Made by a program: the position numbers and the translations under genes. A stretch of 64,000 nucleotides of DNA from Parachlorella kessleri. Lineage: Eukaryota > Chlorophyta > Trebouxiophyceae > Chlorellales > Chlorellaceae. Below the pieces are notes generated by a model. It searched no databases and was not told where the DNA came from. It saw only the letters and a list, made by a program, of their open reading frames with translations. The DNA is taken from NCBI GenBank assembly GCA_001598975.1, contig BBXU01000164.1, positions 1 to 64,000 on the forward strand, read 5' to 3'. Positions 52,566 through 64,000 of the stretch are shown here, one piece after another (the first letter of the stretch is position 1; the number at the start of each line of letters is the position of its first letter).

Positions 52566-55437
52566 TCAGAGCCAGCCGCCGCTCAGCTCCAGCTCGTGGA
52601 TCCACTCCAGGAGGTGCGAGTTGACCAGGTGGGGGGTGTCATCCTGCAGGCAGCAGCAAAGCGCAGCCTCAGGTGCAACTAGAGCTGCGGTCTTCCACCG
52701 CTGCTCACCTGGTCTGGTCAGCTTGGAGCATGCTGGCTCAGCGCGCAGGCCCGCTTCACAAAGTGTGTGCCAAGGGGACAGCATGATGGCCAGGGTCCTA
52801 CCTGTGGGCAATGTCCTGAAGGAATGAGCGACAGCCTGGCTGCCGGGTAGTGCCGGCAGATGCGGTTGGGGATGTCCTTCAAGGTCCACGGGTCCTGCAC
52901 ACGAACAGCGCCCCCGCAGCATGCACTTCAAGCTGGCATTCGCAGGACCGGTAAGTGAGCTCACACCTGGCAGGCGGGCCGCCAAGTAAGCTACAGGGTC
53001 AACCTGAGGCTGCATGACACTAGGTGCATGTCCACTTACACGACGCTGCGCGCTTGAGCCATGAATGAGTACAAGGCCCTCAAGTCACTATGGAGGGGCA
53101 GTGCTGGCAGGCCTGGCCAGTCGCTCTGAAGCCCTGCCGGCCTGCCCACCTTGTCACCCCACAGCAGGAGCAGAGGTGTATTGTGAACTGCGATGCGGTC
53201 CAGCAGCGCATTCAGGGGGATTGCCGTCATGGCGGCGCGCAGCAGCAGGAACACAACCTCCTCGGCGGCGGGGTGCGCCGCTGGGATGGCCACGCTGCGT
53301 ACCAGGTCCTCGTCAATGCGGTGCTTGTGCACATACAGCTGCCAACAAGGCAGGGGCCACCGCACAGGTCGAGGAAACCTTGGAGGTAAACTGAATGATA
53401 TCAACACAAGGCAGGTGGGGCTCAAGACAACTCACCCCTGGCAAGCCACTCTGCCTGCCATAGGGCAGCCAGCCCAAATCGACTCGGACAGCATTCGAAA
53501 CGCATCACTCTGGACTGGCTACATGCGGCATGCTGCCACACCTGTCGAGCAACGTCTTCTGGCTTGGAGTGCCACTGCACAGCCCATGTCCCGACCCACG
53601 GCCCTAAACTTGCAACTCACGCATCCCCAGCCCCACCTGCTTCAGCGCCTTCTCGATGCTGCTCCGCTGCTTCATGTAGTTGTAGTACAGACGTACCACC
53701 GAGCGCAGTGCAGCGTCCTGCGCCCACTCCAGCGCCCTCATCCAGGCGCAAACTGTCGTCCTTGTTGGCAAAGCCACGCTGGCCGCAGCCATGCTAGGGG
53801 GTGGCAGCCCGCTGTCCTTGGCAGGTGGGCTGGAGGCACATGGGCTCCCTACTGATCCCGTCTGGCAGCTGCGGGCCCTGGCTGACGCAGCGGCAGCCGC
53901 GGCCCGGTGGGAGCTCTCAAAGCCGCCGGCTGCGTTTAGCAGCACCACGCCCCTGCAAGGGACACAAGCCAGCAATATGTGCTGGGGGTGTGGAGGAGCA
54001 AGCCGCACTCAAGCCTCACGCTGGCCGTTCCCTGAAAGCTGTGAACACCTCAGTAACCAACACACCGCTCTTGCCAGTGCACTCGTGGGACCACCCAAGA
54101 TTGCTGTGTGAAGCAGCAGCAGGAAGCGTACCTGGCGACGTGGGGCTTGAGTGCCGCGGCATGGATAACACTGTAGCCGCCGAGAGAGTTGCCCACCAGA
54201 ACAGCCGCCTCCCCAACGACCGCCTGTACAAAGTCTGCAACATCAGCGGGTGCCCAATATCAAGAGTTTGGACGCGCCACTGAAGCCCAAGTCGTTCTGC
54301 ATGAGCATGTGGTAACGCGTAGCAGCTCGCATGACAGCCAGCCCGGCCAGCCTTTGTTCGATGGAGACAGGGTGGGCAAGGTGTGGAGGCCTGATGCCCA
54401 GCTTTGGCACGGGCATTGCCTCCTCACACCTGCGATCTGGTCGGCCCACACGCCTGAGTAGTCAGTGAGGGGCTTGTCGCTCCACCCAAAACCCAGGCAA
54501 TCAATAGCAAACACCCTGCATGCAGCACGAGAAGATGAGAGTGTACATAGCAGTTGCAGGGGATTTAGGACGTGAGGCAAGCACCCAGCTTGCCCCTTGC
54601 ACCAAGCCCAACTACACCTGCCCTCGCCAACAGATGACAAGAGGCAGCGTACCTGCAGTGCTTTGCCAGCTGTGGGATGTTGTAGCGCCTGCAGGTCAGA
54701 ATTCGCCAACAGTTTGGTCTGGGAAGGGTATGTTGAGGTTGTGCCAGGTACGCTCCCAAATCCACCCAAAACATAACTGAAAAAACACAGGAACACCTGA
54801 GACGTTCATACCAGTGGTAAACGCTTCCTCCATAGCCATGCACCAGCACCACGGCTGGGCCTCGATCGCCTGCAGACGCACAGTGGGTGGGGTTTGCCTG
54901 TGCTTGTGGCAGGGGCCTGCATGCAGTGTACCTTACGGGTTCTGAGCAACAAAACTCCAATTCCCTTGAGCATGCTGTCAGCGAGTGCATAACCAGTGCA
55001 GCCTCAAGGCCAACGTGCCCACTGTCTGGTGGAGTTCTCTGCCTTCTCGTGCCCTCCTTAGGGAGTGACAGTTGGTATCATGACCCACCTGCCGAAACAA
55101 AGTTGATTTTGTGGCCTCGCCATTCCCACTGGTTCCAGCCAGCGGTTTTCAGCTTTAGGCGCGCCTCCCCATGGGTGTCAAGTTCAAACTGATCTTGCTG
55201 CGGGCGCCGAGGCGCGACACCGGACCCCGGACGTTTGAACGGCACGATATGATTGACCAAGCTCTTGCTGATCGCGTCCTGCAAGCTGGCTCCTGAGGCG
55301 CGGTGCTGTTGCAGTCCTTGCTGTGATTGCTGAGGTGTGGAGCGGGCAGCACAACTGCGCCTGCATGACAAACCACTCGGGCGGACATGCCACCCAAGCG
55401 ATCCGGGTCCTCTTGACTGAGGCAGTCGCATCATCAT
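52566..55437 (-). CDS. Plastid alpha/beta hydrolase, chlorophyll dephytylase (CLD1)-like
   Basis: Nine exons (high to low): 55089-55437, 54797-54869, 54653-54688, 54430-54515, 54132-54234, 53637-53952, 53150-53338, 52802-52894, 52566-52643; phases agree, 440 residues. Starts MMMRLPQSRGPGSLGWHVRP, an Arg/Ser-rich plastid-type presequence. Core: GPAVVLVHGYGGSVYHW (oxyanion HG), FAIDCLGFGWSDKPLTDY, VLVGNSLGGYSVIHAA (nucleophile Ser about 198), LLLLWGDKDPW (Asp about 385) and LIPSGHCPQDDTPHLV (His about 412). The order and the GHCPQDD ending resemble plant CLD1/pheophytinase relatives that remove phytol from chlorophyll; the substrate is inferred. After GGFESSH there is a low-complexity Ala/Ser/Pro insertion of about 60 residues before MKQRSSIEKALKQ. 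The start could instead lie further upstream (ATG 55648 or 55763). Confidence 0.83.
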
Positions 55438-55761
55438 CAGAAATAGCCACGTGGGCTGGAAGGGCAGGGAACAGATGCAGTGATGGGTAGCTGGACTGGG
55501 TGATGAAACCCACCAAGAGTCTCCTATGTATCACCCAATAACCCTCGCAAAGCCACGGGTTTACAGCAAAGGAGCAATACCAGGGCCGTCCCTTGGGGGT
55601 CGCCAAGCCACCGAGTAAGCGTCCTGACGGCGGGTAGAAGCTGCATGGTCACAAGGGAAGCTGGAGCTACAAACGCTGAACTTCTAGCACCTATGACTCG
55701 TGCTAAAGTACCGTTGGCTAAGTTATAGCGATCATTTGCATCTCTGCTCTTTGCCAACAAC
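55438..55761. promoter_or_regulatory. Head-to-head spacer hydrolase / ABCG transporter
   Basis: 324 bp between divergent ATGs, if the hydrolase start at 55437 is right. Presumed to hold both promoters. Confidence 0.35.
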
Positions 55762-58700
55762 ATGGGGACGCCATTTGAAGCCAGTCATGCTCTTGGTCCT
55801 GTGGCCTTGGACGTGGAAGCAGGCACTGTCATGAACAGGTTAGCCACAGGCAGGAAGTGTTGTGCAAACTGGCGGCAGTGCCGGTCCAGTGGGTCAATGA
55901 TGGGGCCGCCATTGAGTCCGGCGGTGCCAGAACTGATTTGTGTGGCTTGCAGGACTCCAAGCGTGAACGCGAGCTGGCAGCCTCGTTCTACACAGAAGAT
56001 TCTTGATGCGCTGGCTGCTCAGGAAGGCGGTGACTCTGTTGAGAAGGGGGACACTGCCCTTACACGGGTGGGTACTGCGTTGTTTCAGGGGCCTGGGGCT
56101 GGAGCTGCCGGAGTCGAACTTTTGGGCAAGGGTCAGGCTAGGTAGCAGCCGGCGCAGTGTATGCATTATAGTGTTAAGCTTCCTTAGCCTTGGAAGAGCT
56201 GAGGGCCGTCTTTGCTAGCGTTCAACGTCAACAGTGGCTCTGGAGGTATAGGAGTATTACTGAAGTGTCTGGCTTGGGTGGTGCAGGTGATTCACGTGAC
56301 CCTTGAGTGGAGGGACCTGACCTACAAGGTCACAATAGGCAAACGTCGCAAGAAGACGGACAAGACAATCCTGCGCGACCTGACGTCTGCAGTCCCTGCC
56401 GGCCGCCTCTTGGCCGTGATGGGTGAGTTGACAAGAGTGGTAGAATAGAGCAAAGGCTCATTAAAGCGACCCACCACGACAGCCATGGTTACTGAGCGTC
56501 AACGTTTCGGAGCAGCGCGCCTGCTGACCCAAGCTGCCGTGCTGCCTGCCAGGTGAAAGGTTGCAGTAGCCCCGTCTGGATGCTCACGAAATCGTGTGGC
56601 TAAGCAGGAGAAGGCATGTGTCCTACAGCAGTGGCAGCCTGCTCACCTGGCTTCCTGGCGGTGCTGCAGGCCCTACCGGCAGTGGCAAGACCAGCTTGCT
56701 GAATGCGCTGGCGGGGCGGCTGCCCCGGGGGGGAAACCTGGAGGGGGAGATTTTGGTGAATGGGATTCCCCGCGGCAAGGGTTTCCGCACTATCAGCACC
56801 TACGTCATGCAGGTGCGATGGCTGGCATGGTCAATGTGCAGGGACAAGCATCACTCTCCCCCTTGCACCGGTTAGCCAAGGCTGCAGGTGCCGCCTCCCA
56901 CATGAAGGGCAGCGGGGTTAGCAACGGCACCTTATTGGTATGCACCTAGGCTCAGGACAACGCTCAGCAGGCGTGAGCTGCCCTGCCCTGTCCTCCCCTC
57001 CTCAACCCACAACTTGCACAGCGGCAACAGCATCACAGTGCGGGCTTGCAGGACGATGTGCTCTTCCACAACCTGACCGTGCGCGAGACTTTCGAGTTTG
57101 CGGCCAAGATGCGGCTGCCTGCGTCCATCCCGGCGGAGCAGCGAGCGGCGCTGGTAACCAGCATCATTACCGAGCTAGGGCTGGTGAAGGCGGAGAACAC
57201 ATATGTGGGGGTGAGTTGGTGTGAGTGTAGGGTCCATTTGTCCTGGCAAGGGAGGATGGGGCGTGCATGTACGGATCTGTCGAAGTGCAAGAGGTTCTAC
57301 CAAAGTCTGCAGGAGTGGCGTGGAGCACGGTTAGCTTACACTACAGCCTGCTTTCATCCCCCTTCCCAAGCACCCTGCCCCCTTCGTCAAGTGGAGCGCT
57401 CGCTGCCTGCTGGTGCAGAATGCCTTTGTGCGTGGTGTCAGCGGTGGCGAGCGCAAGCGGTGCAACATCGGCATCGAGATCATCTCCAACCCCTCGCTCA
57501 TCTTCCTTGACGAGCCCACCTCGGGTGAGCGAAAGGCCCTGAAGTGTACACGATCTACACATCTATTGGTTCGAAAGGTACAGCAGTTGTAACTCAAGTG
57601 CCCAGGATAGAGTGTGTGGGCTGGCCGGTTTCAGATGGCTACCCCACACAGCGCAGCTGCTCTGAACTCGAGACAGAAAACTCTTCTCGCTTCTAAGGTT
57701 GTAAAGGCACACAAAAGGCACACACTGGGCAGCCTCACAGCAAGCAGCCGGTTGTTCGTCCCACGACGCGGCGCAATTGCAACCTTAGAAGCGAGAAGAG
57801 TTTTCTGTTTGAGTTCAGAGCAGCTGCGCTGTGTTGAGTAGCCATATGAAACCGGTTGTAATTCAAGTGCTCAGGATAGAGGGAGTGTGGGCTTACTGCT
57901 GCTGGAATACCACAGTTGCAACTTTACCACTATGTCCTGGGTGCAGGCTTGGATGCTTTCCAAGCCCAGAATGTGATGGAGTCCCTGTGGCACCTGGCGC
58001 GGGGCGGCAGGACCATCGTGTCCACCATCCACCAGCCCCGCTCCTCCATCTACAAAATGTTTGACCTGCTCATGCTGCTCTCTGAGGGCCGCACCATCTA
58101 TGCGGGGCCAGCGGCACAGGTGGGCCAACTGTGCGGCGGGCTATTTGCTGGCTGCATGGATGTTGAATGCATGGTGATGGTTGATTGCATGGAACGCAGA
58201 GGACTGGGAATGCCGGTGCGGTGGGAGCCACCAGGAGCCCTTGCAGTTGTGAAAGGCAGGCAGGCGGCAAGAGGTGTGTGTGTGTGTGTGTACTGGTGGC
58301 AGCTGCGGACCCTCTTTCCTCGGTGGTCTACTGTTCAGCACAGCCGCCCTTGCCAGCGCCGGCCGTGGGGCGGCCACCTGAGTGACTGCTTCAGCTACAC
58401 CTCCCCACCCACTCTTGTTGCTGATGCTCCTCCCCCCTCCGCCGCGCAGGCCGTGGGCTACTTTGAGCGCTGCGGCTACCCCTGCCCCTCGCACTTCAAC
58501 CCCGCCGACTTCTTCCTGGACGTGGTCTCCATGGACCACCGCTCGCCCGCGGCGGAGGAGGCCACCCGCAAGCGCATCGCTGACCTGGCGGAGCGCTATT
58601 TGCTGGAGGGCACAGGGTACCTGGACGAGGTGAGCAACTCTTGCACTGCAGATAGTTTGACCAAGCGCCAGCCCTTGTGTTGTAAGGGGCAGGTGACCTT

Positions 58701-61662
58701 ATTGTGCTGCGGGAGAGTCTATATGTTATGGAGTCTGGCCGCCCCGAGGCCGGCCATATACAACTAAAATTTTATGGTAAGTTGCTGATTGATTGCTGGC
58801 TTAGCAAGCAGTGTGGCTGTCCTCATGGCGGGGTGATGTGGGTCGGGAGCAGGAGGGAGCTGCAAACCCTCCGCCGGCAAACGGAGTGCAGGTGGTGGTT
58901 ACCGCTTTGTTGCAGGAGGGAGATCGGAGTGGGCAAGTGCTTGAGGTGTTCGAGGGCCCTTGCCTGCACAAGTCCTGTGCCCAGTGGAGTGCTGGGAAGG
59001 TGTCGGCTACCCTTGCACACCTATCTATGCAGGGCAGACTCTGATGTGCTTGTTTCCTCCTCGGCTGCAGCCCATTAAAATTTCCCCTGAGGACGGGGAG
59101 GCGATGCGGGACGTGAATGACTACCCCGGCTTCCCCAACAGCGTGCCTGTCGAGTTTGGGCTGCTGCTGCGGCGCGCCTGGAAGCAGCAGTCGCGTGACC
59201 GCATGCCCATGGTGCGCACACTCGGCTCGGCTGAGCTGCAGGGCGGTTCCTTGGCGGTCAGGGATCTGGCTGCGTTAGGGACAACTGGCTGTAACGAGAC
59301 ATGAGTTGCGAGTCAGGCTACCCCTGTGCTTAGGTTCATAATCGTCGGGGCCTAACCAACAGCAGCGGCCTTGGCAATAGCAAGCGACACTGTCAAGCAC
59401 AAGGAACGCTGTGCACAAGCAAGCATGGTCGAACGTGGAGGCTTTTTGACTTTGCTTTGTCATGCTGCAGATTATCAACATCGTACAGACGCTGCTCATC
59501 GGCTTTGTCCTCGCTGCGCTGTACTCGAAGATGCAGATGAACCAGACCGGTATCAGTGACGAGACCGGTAAGCACGGGGCGCTCCTTGTACTGGTCCTCC
59601 TGACTGCGCTTCTACAGCCGGCTGCTTCTGTGCCTTATTTCCACCCTGGGCATTGCAAGTGGAGGAAAGGCACTTGCAGGAGCCAGGAATGCTCTGGAAC
59701 GTTCACAACTGGTCACATGTACAGCAGCCTGACTGCATTGAGACACATGAGGCTGCTGTCTTGCTCGCATGCAGGTGTGCTGTTCTTCATCTCCGTCTTT
59801 GGTGCCATGTCGGCCCTCTTCGGCTCAGTGACCTCCTTCCAGGTCGAGCGAGGGGTGGTGAACAGGCAAGTCTCAGGACCCGCCGAGCCGTTGTTGGTGT
59901 GACTACAGAGTGGCAAAATCCCTTTGCTGGGCCAGAATCGTGTACTCAATACTTGTGATGTTGAGCTTTGCTTGCCTAGGGACGCTCCACAGCCGTGAAC
60001 ATCTGAACCGCTCGATTGTATGCCGTGTCGCATTCTCAGCACCCCATGCTCCGTGCTGTGCGCAGGGAGCGTGCAGGGAAAGCCTACCACGTGCTGCCCT
60101 ACTACCTGGCGCGCTCCATCTGTGACCTGCCTGTGCGCGTTGGCCAGGGCCTGCTGTTTGGTAAGTGGTGCTTGACCAGCCGAGCGGTGTGATTGTGGCT
60201 GCAGCATTGGTTGGGTATGGCTAGCATCAACCTCTTTTGTACCTGCTGTGTCACCACGGAGCAGTGGACCCTGCTGCAGGGTGTTTCTTTTTTTCAGGTC
60301 CCGATGTATAGCTGACTTTGGTAATATGGGATGATTGAACTACTTGCTGTTGCCTCCAATTGCCAACCTGCAGGCGTGATCGTGTACTGGATAGTGGGCC
60401 TCAACCCCAGCGCCAAGGCCTTCTTCATCTTTGTGGCCATCCTCATCCTGGAGGGCCTCTCTGCCCAAGCGCTGGGCGTGGCCATCTCAGCGTCCTGCGA
60501 CAGCGAGAAGTCAGCCATGGCGCTGGCCCCCGCTGTGACGGTGGTGCTCATGCTCTTTGGCGGCTTCTATGTCAACGAGGGCACCATCCCTGCTGCCATC
60601 CGCTGGATCAGGTAGGGCGAGAGAGAAAGTGGCTGGCGGCTGAGCTGCTACATCTGAAGCATGGTGGTGGGCAGGGGGGAGCATGGGGGGCCAGGAAGGA
60701 GCGGGATGTGATGCTGGGAGGAGGCCGACTGTAGGCATGTGCTGATGCAACCCAATGTGCTGTCCCTCTGAATAACGTAGGCTGCCAATTGTGTGGTCCC
60801 TGTGAGCACCGTGGGTACGGGCACACACACAATACATCGTGGCGATGAGTTCTGCGCCCTGGACTAGTGCTCTGGTGGCTCCACAGCGCAAGCCGCTGTG
60901 CCGTATTTGACAGCAAATATTTAAAAGTGCTGGTGTCTGGCTGTGTATCCGCAGGTACCTTTCCCACCTCTATTGGACTTTCATGGCGCTGGCACTGAAT
61001 GACTTCAGGTGGGTGGCAATGTGCATGATTGTGTGTTTTCAGTTGAAGGAGCAGCACAAGGAAAGGAGACTGCGCAGTACCACATTATGCAGCCTGCCTG
61101 CCATCGCTTTTGGGCAACAGCTCCCAAGGCCCCTGCCATGTCATTGACAGCCCCGTGCTGCCCGTGCAGTGGTCGTGAGGGGTGGAGCTGCGACGATGCG
61201 GTGGCCACTGGCTGCATCACCACTGGGGACCAGATCCTGGACAGGTAAAGCGTGACAGAACACCTTTGGAGGAGACTGTTTGGTTTCGGCGAGGCAAGCG
61301 ATTGCTGCTGGGCCCTGGGTTTGCATGGCACTCATCAAGCCTATGTCTTGTGCGCATTGGTATACAACTTCTCCAAAAGTTTACAAGCAGGCGTGCTTTG
61401 CCATGGCAGGTCGTGCTGGCATGCAGAAGCTTGCAGTGCTGGCATGTGGAACGCGCCAGAAGGACCAGCCTGGTGTGCTTGTTGTCTAACCTGTGTCACC
61501 TGGCTGACTTTTTGCAGGCTGGGCTTCAGCAGCAACCACATGTGGCAGCCCGTGCTGGGCCTGGTGTGCCTGCTGGTGGGCTTCAACACCATCGGCTACC
61601 TGCTCCTGCGCTTCAGGAAGCCCAGGTTCCTGCCGCTCAGCCCAGCCCCCAAGAAGGCGTAA
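55762..61662 (+). CDS. ABCG (white-brown) half-transporter
   Basis: Fifteen exons, all phases agree, 712 residues: 55762-56067, 56287-56422, 56670-56812, 57052-57210, 57419-57524, 57947-58119, 58450-58629, 59071-59211, 59471-59567, 59775-59865, 60066-60160, 60374-60611, 60955-61008, 61170-61244, 61518-61662. Nucleotide-binding domain first: Walker [18 protein letters not shown] (about 147), signature GVSGGERKR (about 254), Walker [12 protein letters not shown] (about 274), H-loop [11 protein letters not shown]. The membrane domain follows ([67 protein letters not shown]). Such half-size pumps dimerise and export lipids, sterols or small metabolites; the substrate is unknown. Intron 59866-60065 has a GC donor. 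Intron 57525-57946 contains a fold-back element. Exon 1 is less certain than the rest because that region is poorly conserved. Confidence 0.93.
57587..57895. repeat. Fold-back element with flanking direct repeats in ABCG intron
   Basis: Arms of about 77 bp at 57625-57701 and 57780-57856 are near-perfect reverse complements (for example AGAAAACTCTTCTCGCTTCT and AGAAGCGAGAAGAGTTTTCT), separated by a 78-bp spacer. Outside them, TTGTAACTCAAGTGCCCAGG at 57587 and TTGTAATTCAAGTGCTCAGG at 57856 begin direct repeats of about 38 bp that continue through GATAGAG to GTGTGGGCT. Fits an old fold-back transposon or a compound duplication inside the intron. Confidence 0.88.
58277..58291. repeat. GT dinucleotide repeat
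   Basis: Seven or eight GT units in an ABCG intron (58120-58449). Confidence 0.9.
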
Positions 61663-62856
61663 ACGCAGGCAGCTCTGGGTCTGTCTTTTCTATATATATG
61701 TATGGACAAGCAGGATGGCGTGCCGCCTGGCTGATTCTTGGACGGGGCTTGTTCGCAGTGCAAAGTGGCCCCTTGTGTACTTTGAAGAGATGAAGGGCGC
61801 TGTATCTTACTTCTAGTATGCCTCCTCCAGTTTTCATGAAGCTATGTCTCTCGTTCTATTTCTGGTGTTCACTATCTACAGTAGGCATGAACTTCGAAGC
61901 CTGCTTTGACCTTGTGCAAAGTATGATAACATTCTCCATATGGCTTCCCGGCAGGATGTACCAGCAGAGTTGTCTGCCTTCCCGGGAGCATGTTGTTGGT
62001 ACATATATACTTTCCAAACTACATGAACGTGCTGATGAGAGAACTGTTGTGAGCTGTCAATGTATCCGGTGCATGTGACTGTGTTGTACCTGTAGCTGCC
62101 TTTGTACTCTTGACTGTTAGGATTGTCTAGTTCTCGGGAATGTTGATTATTGTTTACCTGGTCGATTGATCCATATGTTTTACGTTATAACTCGTGGATT
62201 ATAACGCGTGGATGTGAGCGAGAGAGCATTTTGTGATTGCTATTACTCTACTACTATGTAAAAAAGCGTACAGGCAGCAACTCCACTGCATACTGCATGA
62301 GGCAGGCGTACATGATATTTGAACCAAGGCTTACACAGACAGCATGGCATAATGTACTCAGCAGATATGAACCAACTGATTGAGTGCAACGGGGCCGCCA
62401 GAGACTGTGCCCCCGCCAGGCCTTTGGCCATTGCCTATAATAAACCTACTAGACTAGAAGTGACCCTGAGCTTATGATGTGTATTACTTCATTTCTGACC
62501 TGGGGCACTACAGGCGGCACTGAACAAGGATCCCACATGCACCACAACCAGTCTGCGAAACGTTCCATGGGTTTCTACCACCGATACAAAATTGCATGCA
62601 AGGCTGCAAAACTCCCACATGTGGCTGTGCTTTGCAAGTCCTGCCACGCTGGGCAGGAGAAAACAATGCTTCTTGAGAATGTACATGGCAAAGTCGGCTG
62701 ATGGAAAGTTCGCAAATGAAATCGTGTTACCCCATTTTTCCCTCGGAAGCTGAAACAAGTGCATGGAATAGTCTACAAAGGCGGCATGCAAAAGCAGTAA
62801 CAGTCACCTGAAAGATTTCATATCACTCAACCATGTCCACTGGTCAGACCTCAGCA
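61663..62856. other. Convergent 3' spacer
   Basis: 1.2 kb, AT-rich, between the ABCG stop (+) and the coiled-coil gene stop (-). A 14-bp near-perfect tandem pair TTATAACTCGTGGA / TTATAACGCGTGGA lies at 62185-62212. Short ORFs here look non-coding. Confidence 0.5.
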
Positions 62857-64000
62857 TCACACCTCATCATCGAACAGACTTAGTCCTTGGAGCGCCACGT
62901 GATCAAGGCACTGTTGGCTATGCTGCTTGGTAGGCGTGGCGTGTAAGGACTGGCGGCTGCTGGTGCTGCAGCAAGCAAGGGAAGTACACCAGACAATGCT
63001 TGGCAGGCTTTCATAATTGAAGCCTACAGGAGCGACTCCTATGCCCATCACTAGTAGCATGTCTGCCATGCCAAACGCAAACAGCACACAGTTTGCAATA
63101 CAGTTTCACTGGAAACAGCAGACTGCAGACTTGTGCCAGCAGCAGCATTGACCAGAATGCCAACATGGGTTATGCTAACGACGTCAGACTCACCGCCCTT
63201 TGCCGCCGCACGTCCAAAAGCTAGCTCTTGCAGCAGCGCGGCCTTCTCGCCAGCCAACTTCTCTGCAGCAGCTTCGGCAGCCTTGGCTGCTGCCTTGGCA
63301 GCTGCCAACTCCTGCGGGGAGCATGTAGCGCTTGGGGTAAGGGCCGTCTTTGAGAAGCCTTTAGGGCCTTCAATTGATATTACACTCCCGACTCATGGCA
63401 GCTCTAGACGGAGAAGGTGGCTAACCAGCAGTCGCCATGCTAGACCTACGCATGCTTGCCCACACACAGTCGCTGCGCATAGCCACTGCCCGCCTGCAAC
63501 CACTCGATGCTATGTCTGCTTGAAACCCACGAGCCCTTCCAGCTACTCCCAGGGGACCTCTGCATTTTTACCCTCCATCCGCTCACAGTTCTTCCCTCTC
63601 TACTTGTGACGACACTATCCCATAATGGTGACCTTGCTCTACCAAGGCATCATACGGGTGATATCACCCCTCCAACAGACCTGCAGTAGCCCTCGCATGC
63701 GCCGCCCCACCCCCACGTCTGCCGCCTCGGCCTTCCCCAGCACTGCCTCCAGGTGGCCCTCCAGCTCCGCCAAGCGCTCCTCCGCCTCAGCAGCCCTCCT
63801 AGCAGCATAGTCCAGCTCGGCTTGGAGGCTGCCGGCACGCTGCTCTGAGGCTTTAGCGCGGGCTGCAGTCACTTCGGCATGGAACTTGGCTGCCTCCAGC
63901 TGGCTCTGAAGGGTGTCCAGGTCGTCAAGGAGCGCCATCACTTCGTGAGCGGGGACAAAGTCCTCGGCTGGGGGACCCTGCGTGCACTGTGCATTGATGG
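62857..64000 (-). CDS. Coiled-coil protein, C-terminal part (runs off the window)
   Basis: The gene starts beyond the right edge. Exon about 63681-63978 encodes an Ala/Glu-rich coiled coil (DDLDTLQSQLEAAKFHAEVT, RRAAEAEERLAELEGHLEAV). Exon about 63194-63311 continues it (KAAAKAAEAAAEKLAGEKAA). The last exon probably ends LQGLSLFDDEV with the stop at 62857; its 5' border, and the donor it joins, are not settled because phase fits more than one choice. I do not recognise the family: Ala-rich coiled coils occur in many cytoskeletal, Golgin-like and plastid proteins. Coding confidence is good, function unknown. Confidence 0.6.

Noticed and set aside
57565..57580. GGTTCGAAAGG, a tRNA T-loop or box-B-like motif
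   Set aside because: No matching acceptor stem, anticodon arm or box A at the right spacing. It lies in an ABCG intron beside the fold-back element.
57587..57881. Flanking repeats of the ABCG-intron fold-back read as target-site duplications
   Set aside because: At about 38 bp, with several mismatches while the arms are nearly perfect, they are too long and too diverged for a duplication made at insertion.
62489..62791. 100-codon open frame on the - strand
   Set aside because: AT-rich convergent spacer, no domain and no splice partners. Probably part of the 3' UTR of the coiled-coil gene or non-coding.

Overview
This window looks like nuclear DNA of a green alga (Chlorophyta, most likely Trebouxiophyceae-like). 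The signs are GC-rich sequence, very intron-dense genes (about 115 introns modelled here, mostly 70-400 bp), eukaryotic-only genes (coatomer, VPS53, PRP4 kinase, RPL21, ALG12) and plastid genes (an LHC-like one-helix protein, plastid-targeted LeuD, a dephytylase-like hydrolase). The species call is inference. All exon joins were worked out by eye from reading frame, GT/GC-AG borders, phase agreement and remembered family sequences. No alignment or database search was run.

Layout, left to right: 3' end of coatomer gamma (+, to 1454); ARID-Tudor protein (-, 2733-6963); GT61 glycosyltransferase (+, 7372-11085); VPS53 (-, 11611-18180); PP1 inhibitor-3/PPP1R11 (+, 18425-19198); one-helix LHC-like protein (-, 20188-21566); a short coiled-coil protein with an N-myristoylation signal, possibly BORCS5-like (-, 22666-24026); nodulin-like/MFS transporter (+, 24366-28393); ALG12 (+, about 29929-33809); isoaspartyl dipeptidase (-, 34136-36931); PRP4 kinase (+, 37198-44947); RPL21 (-, 46985-48761); isopropylmalate dehydratase small subunit (+, 49135-51019); alpha/beta hydrolase (-, 52566-55437); ABCG half-transporter (+, 55762-61662); 3' part of a coiled-coil protein (-, 62857 to the edge).

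These are mostly housekeeping genes with no operon-like functional link. The gene order is striking: 13 of 15 neighbouring pairs lie on opposite strands, giving six head-to-head pairs separated by only 244-408 bp (candidate bidirectional promoters) and seven tail-to-tail pairs.

The less ordinary content is in introns and spacers. There are seven GC-AG introns. A tRNA-derived SINE-like insertion has a TAA tail and a perfect 16-bp target-site duplication. A second, 5'-truncated retroposon family has at least eight copies, two of them with perfect flanking duplications. There are two long fold-back hairpins, one intergenic and one inside an ABCG intron, and several short tandem duplications inside introns. 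I saw no rRNA, tRNA, CRISPR array or bacterial-type operon, and I cannot point to a wholly new multi-gene system. The two retroposon families and the hairpin loci are the most novel-looking items.
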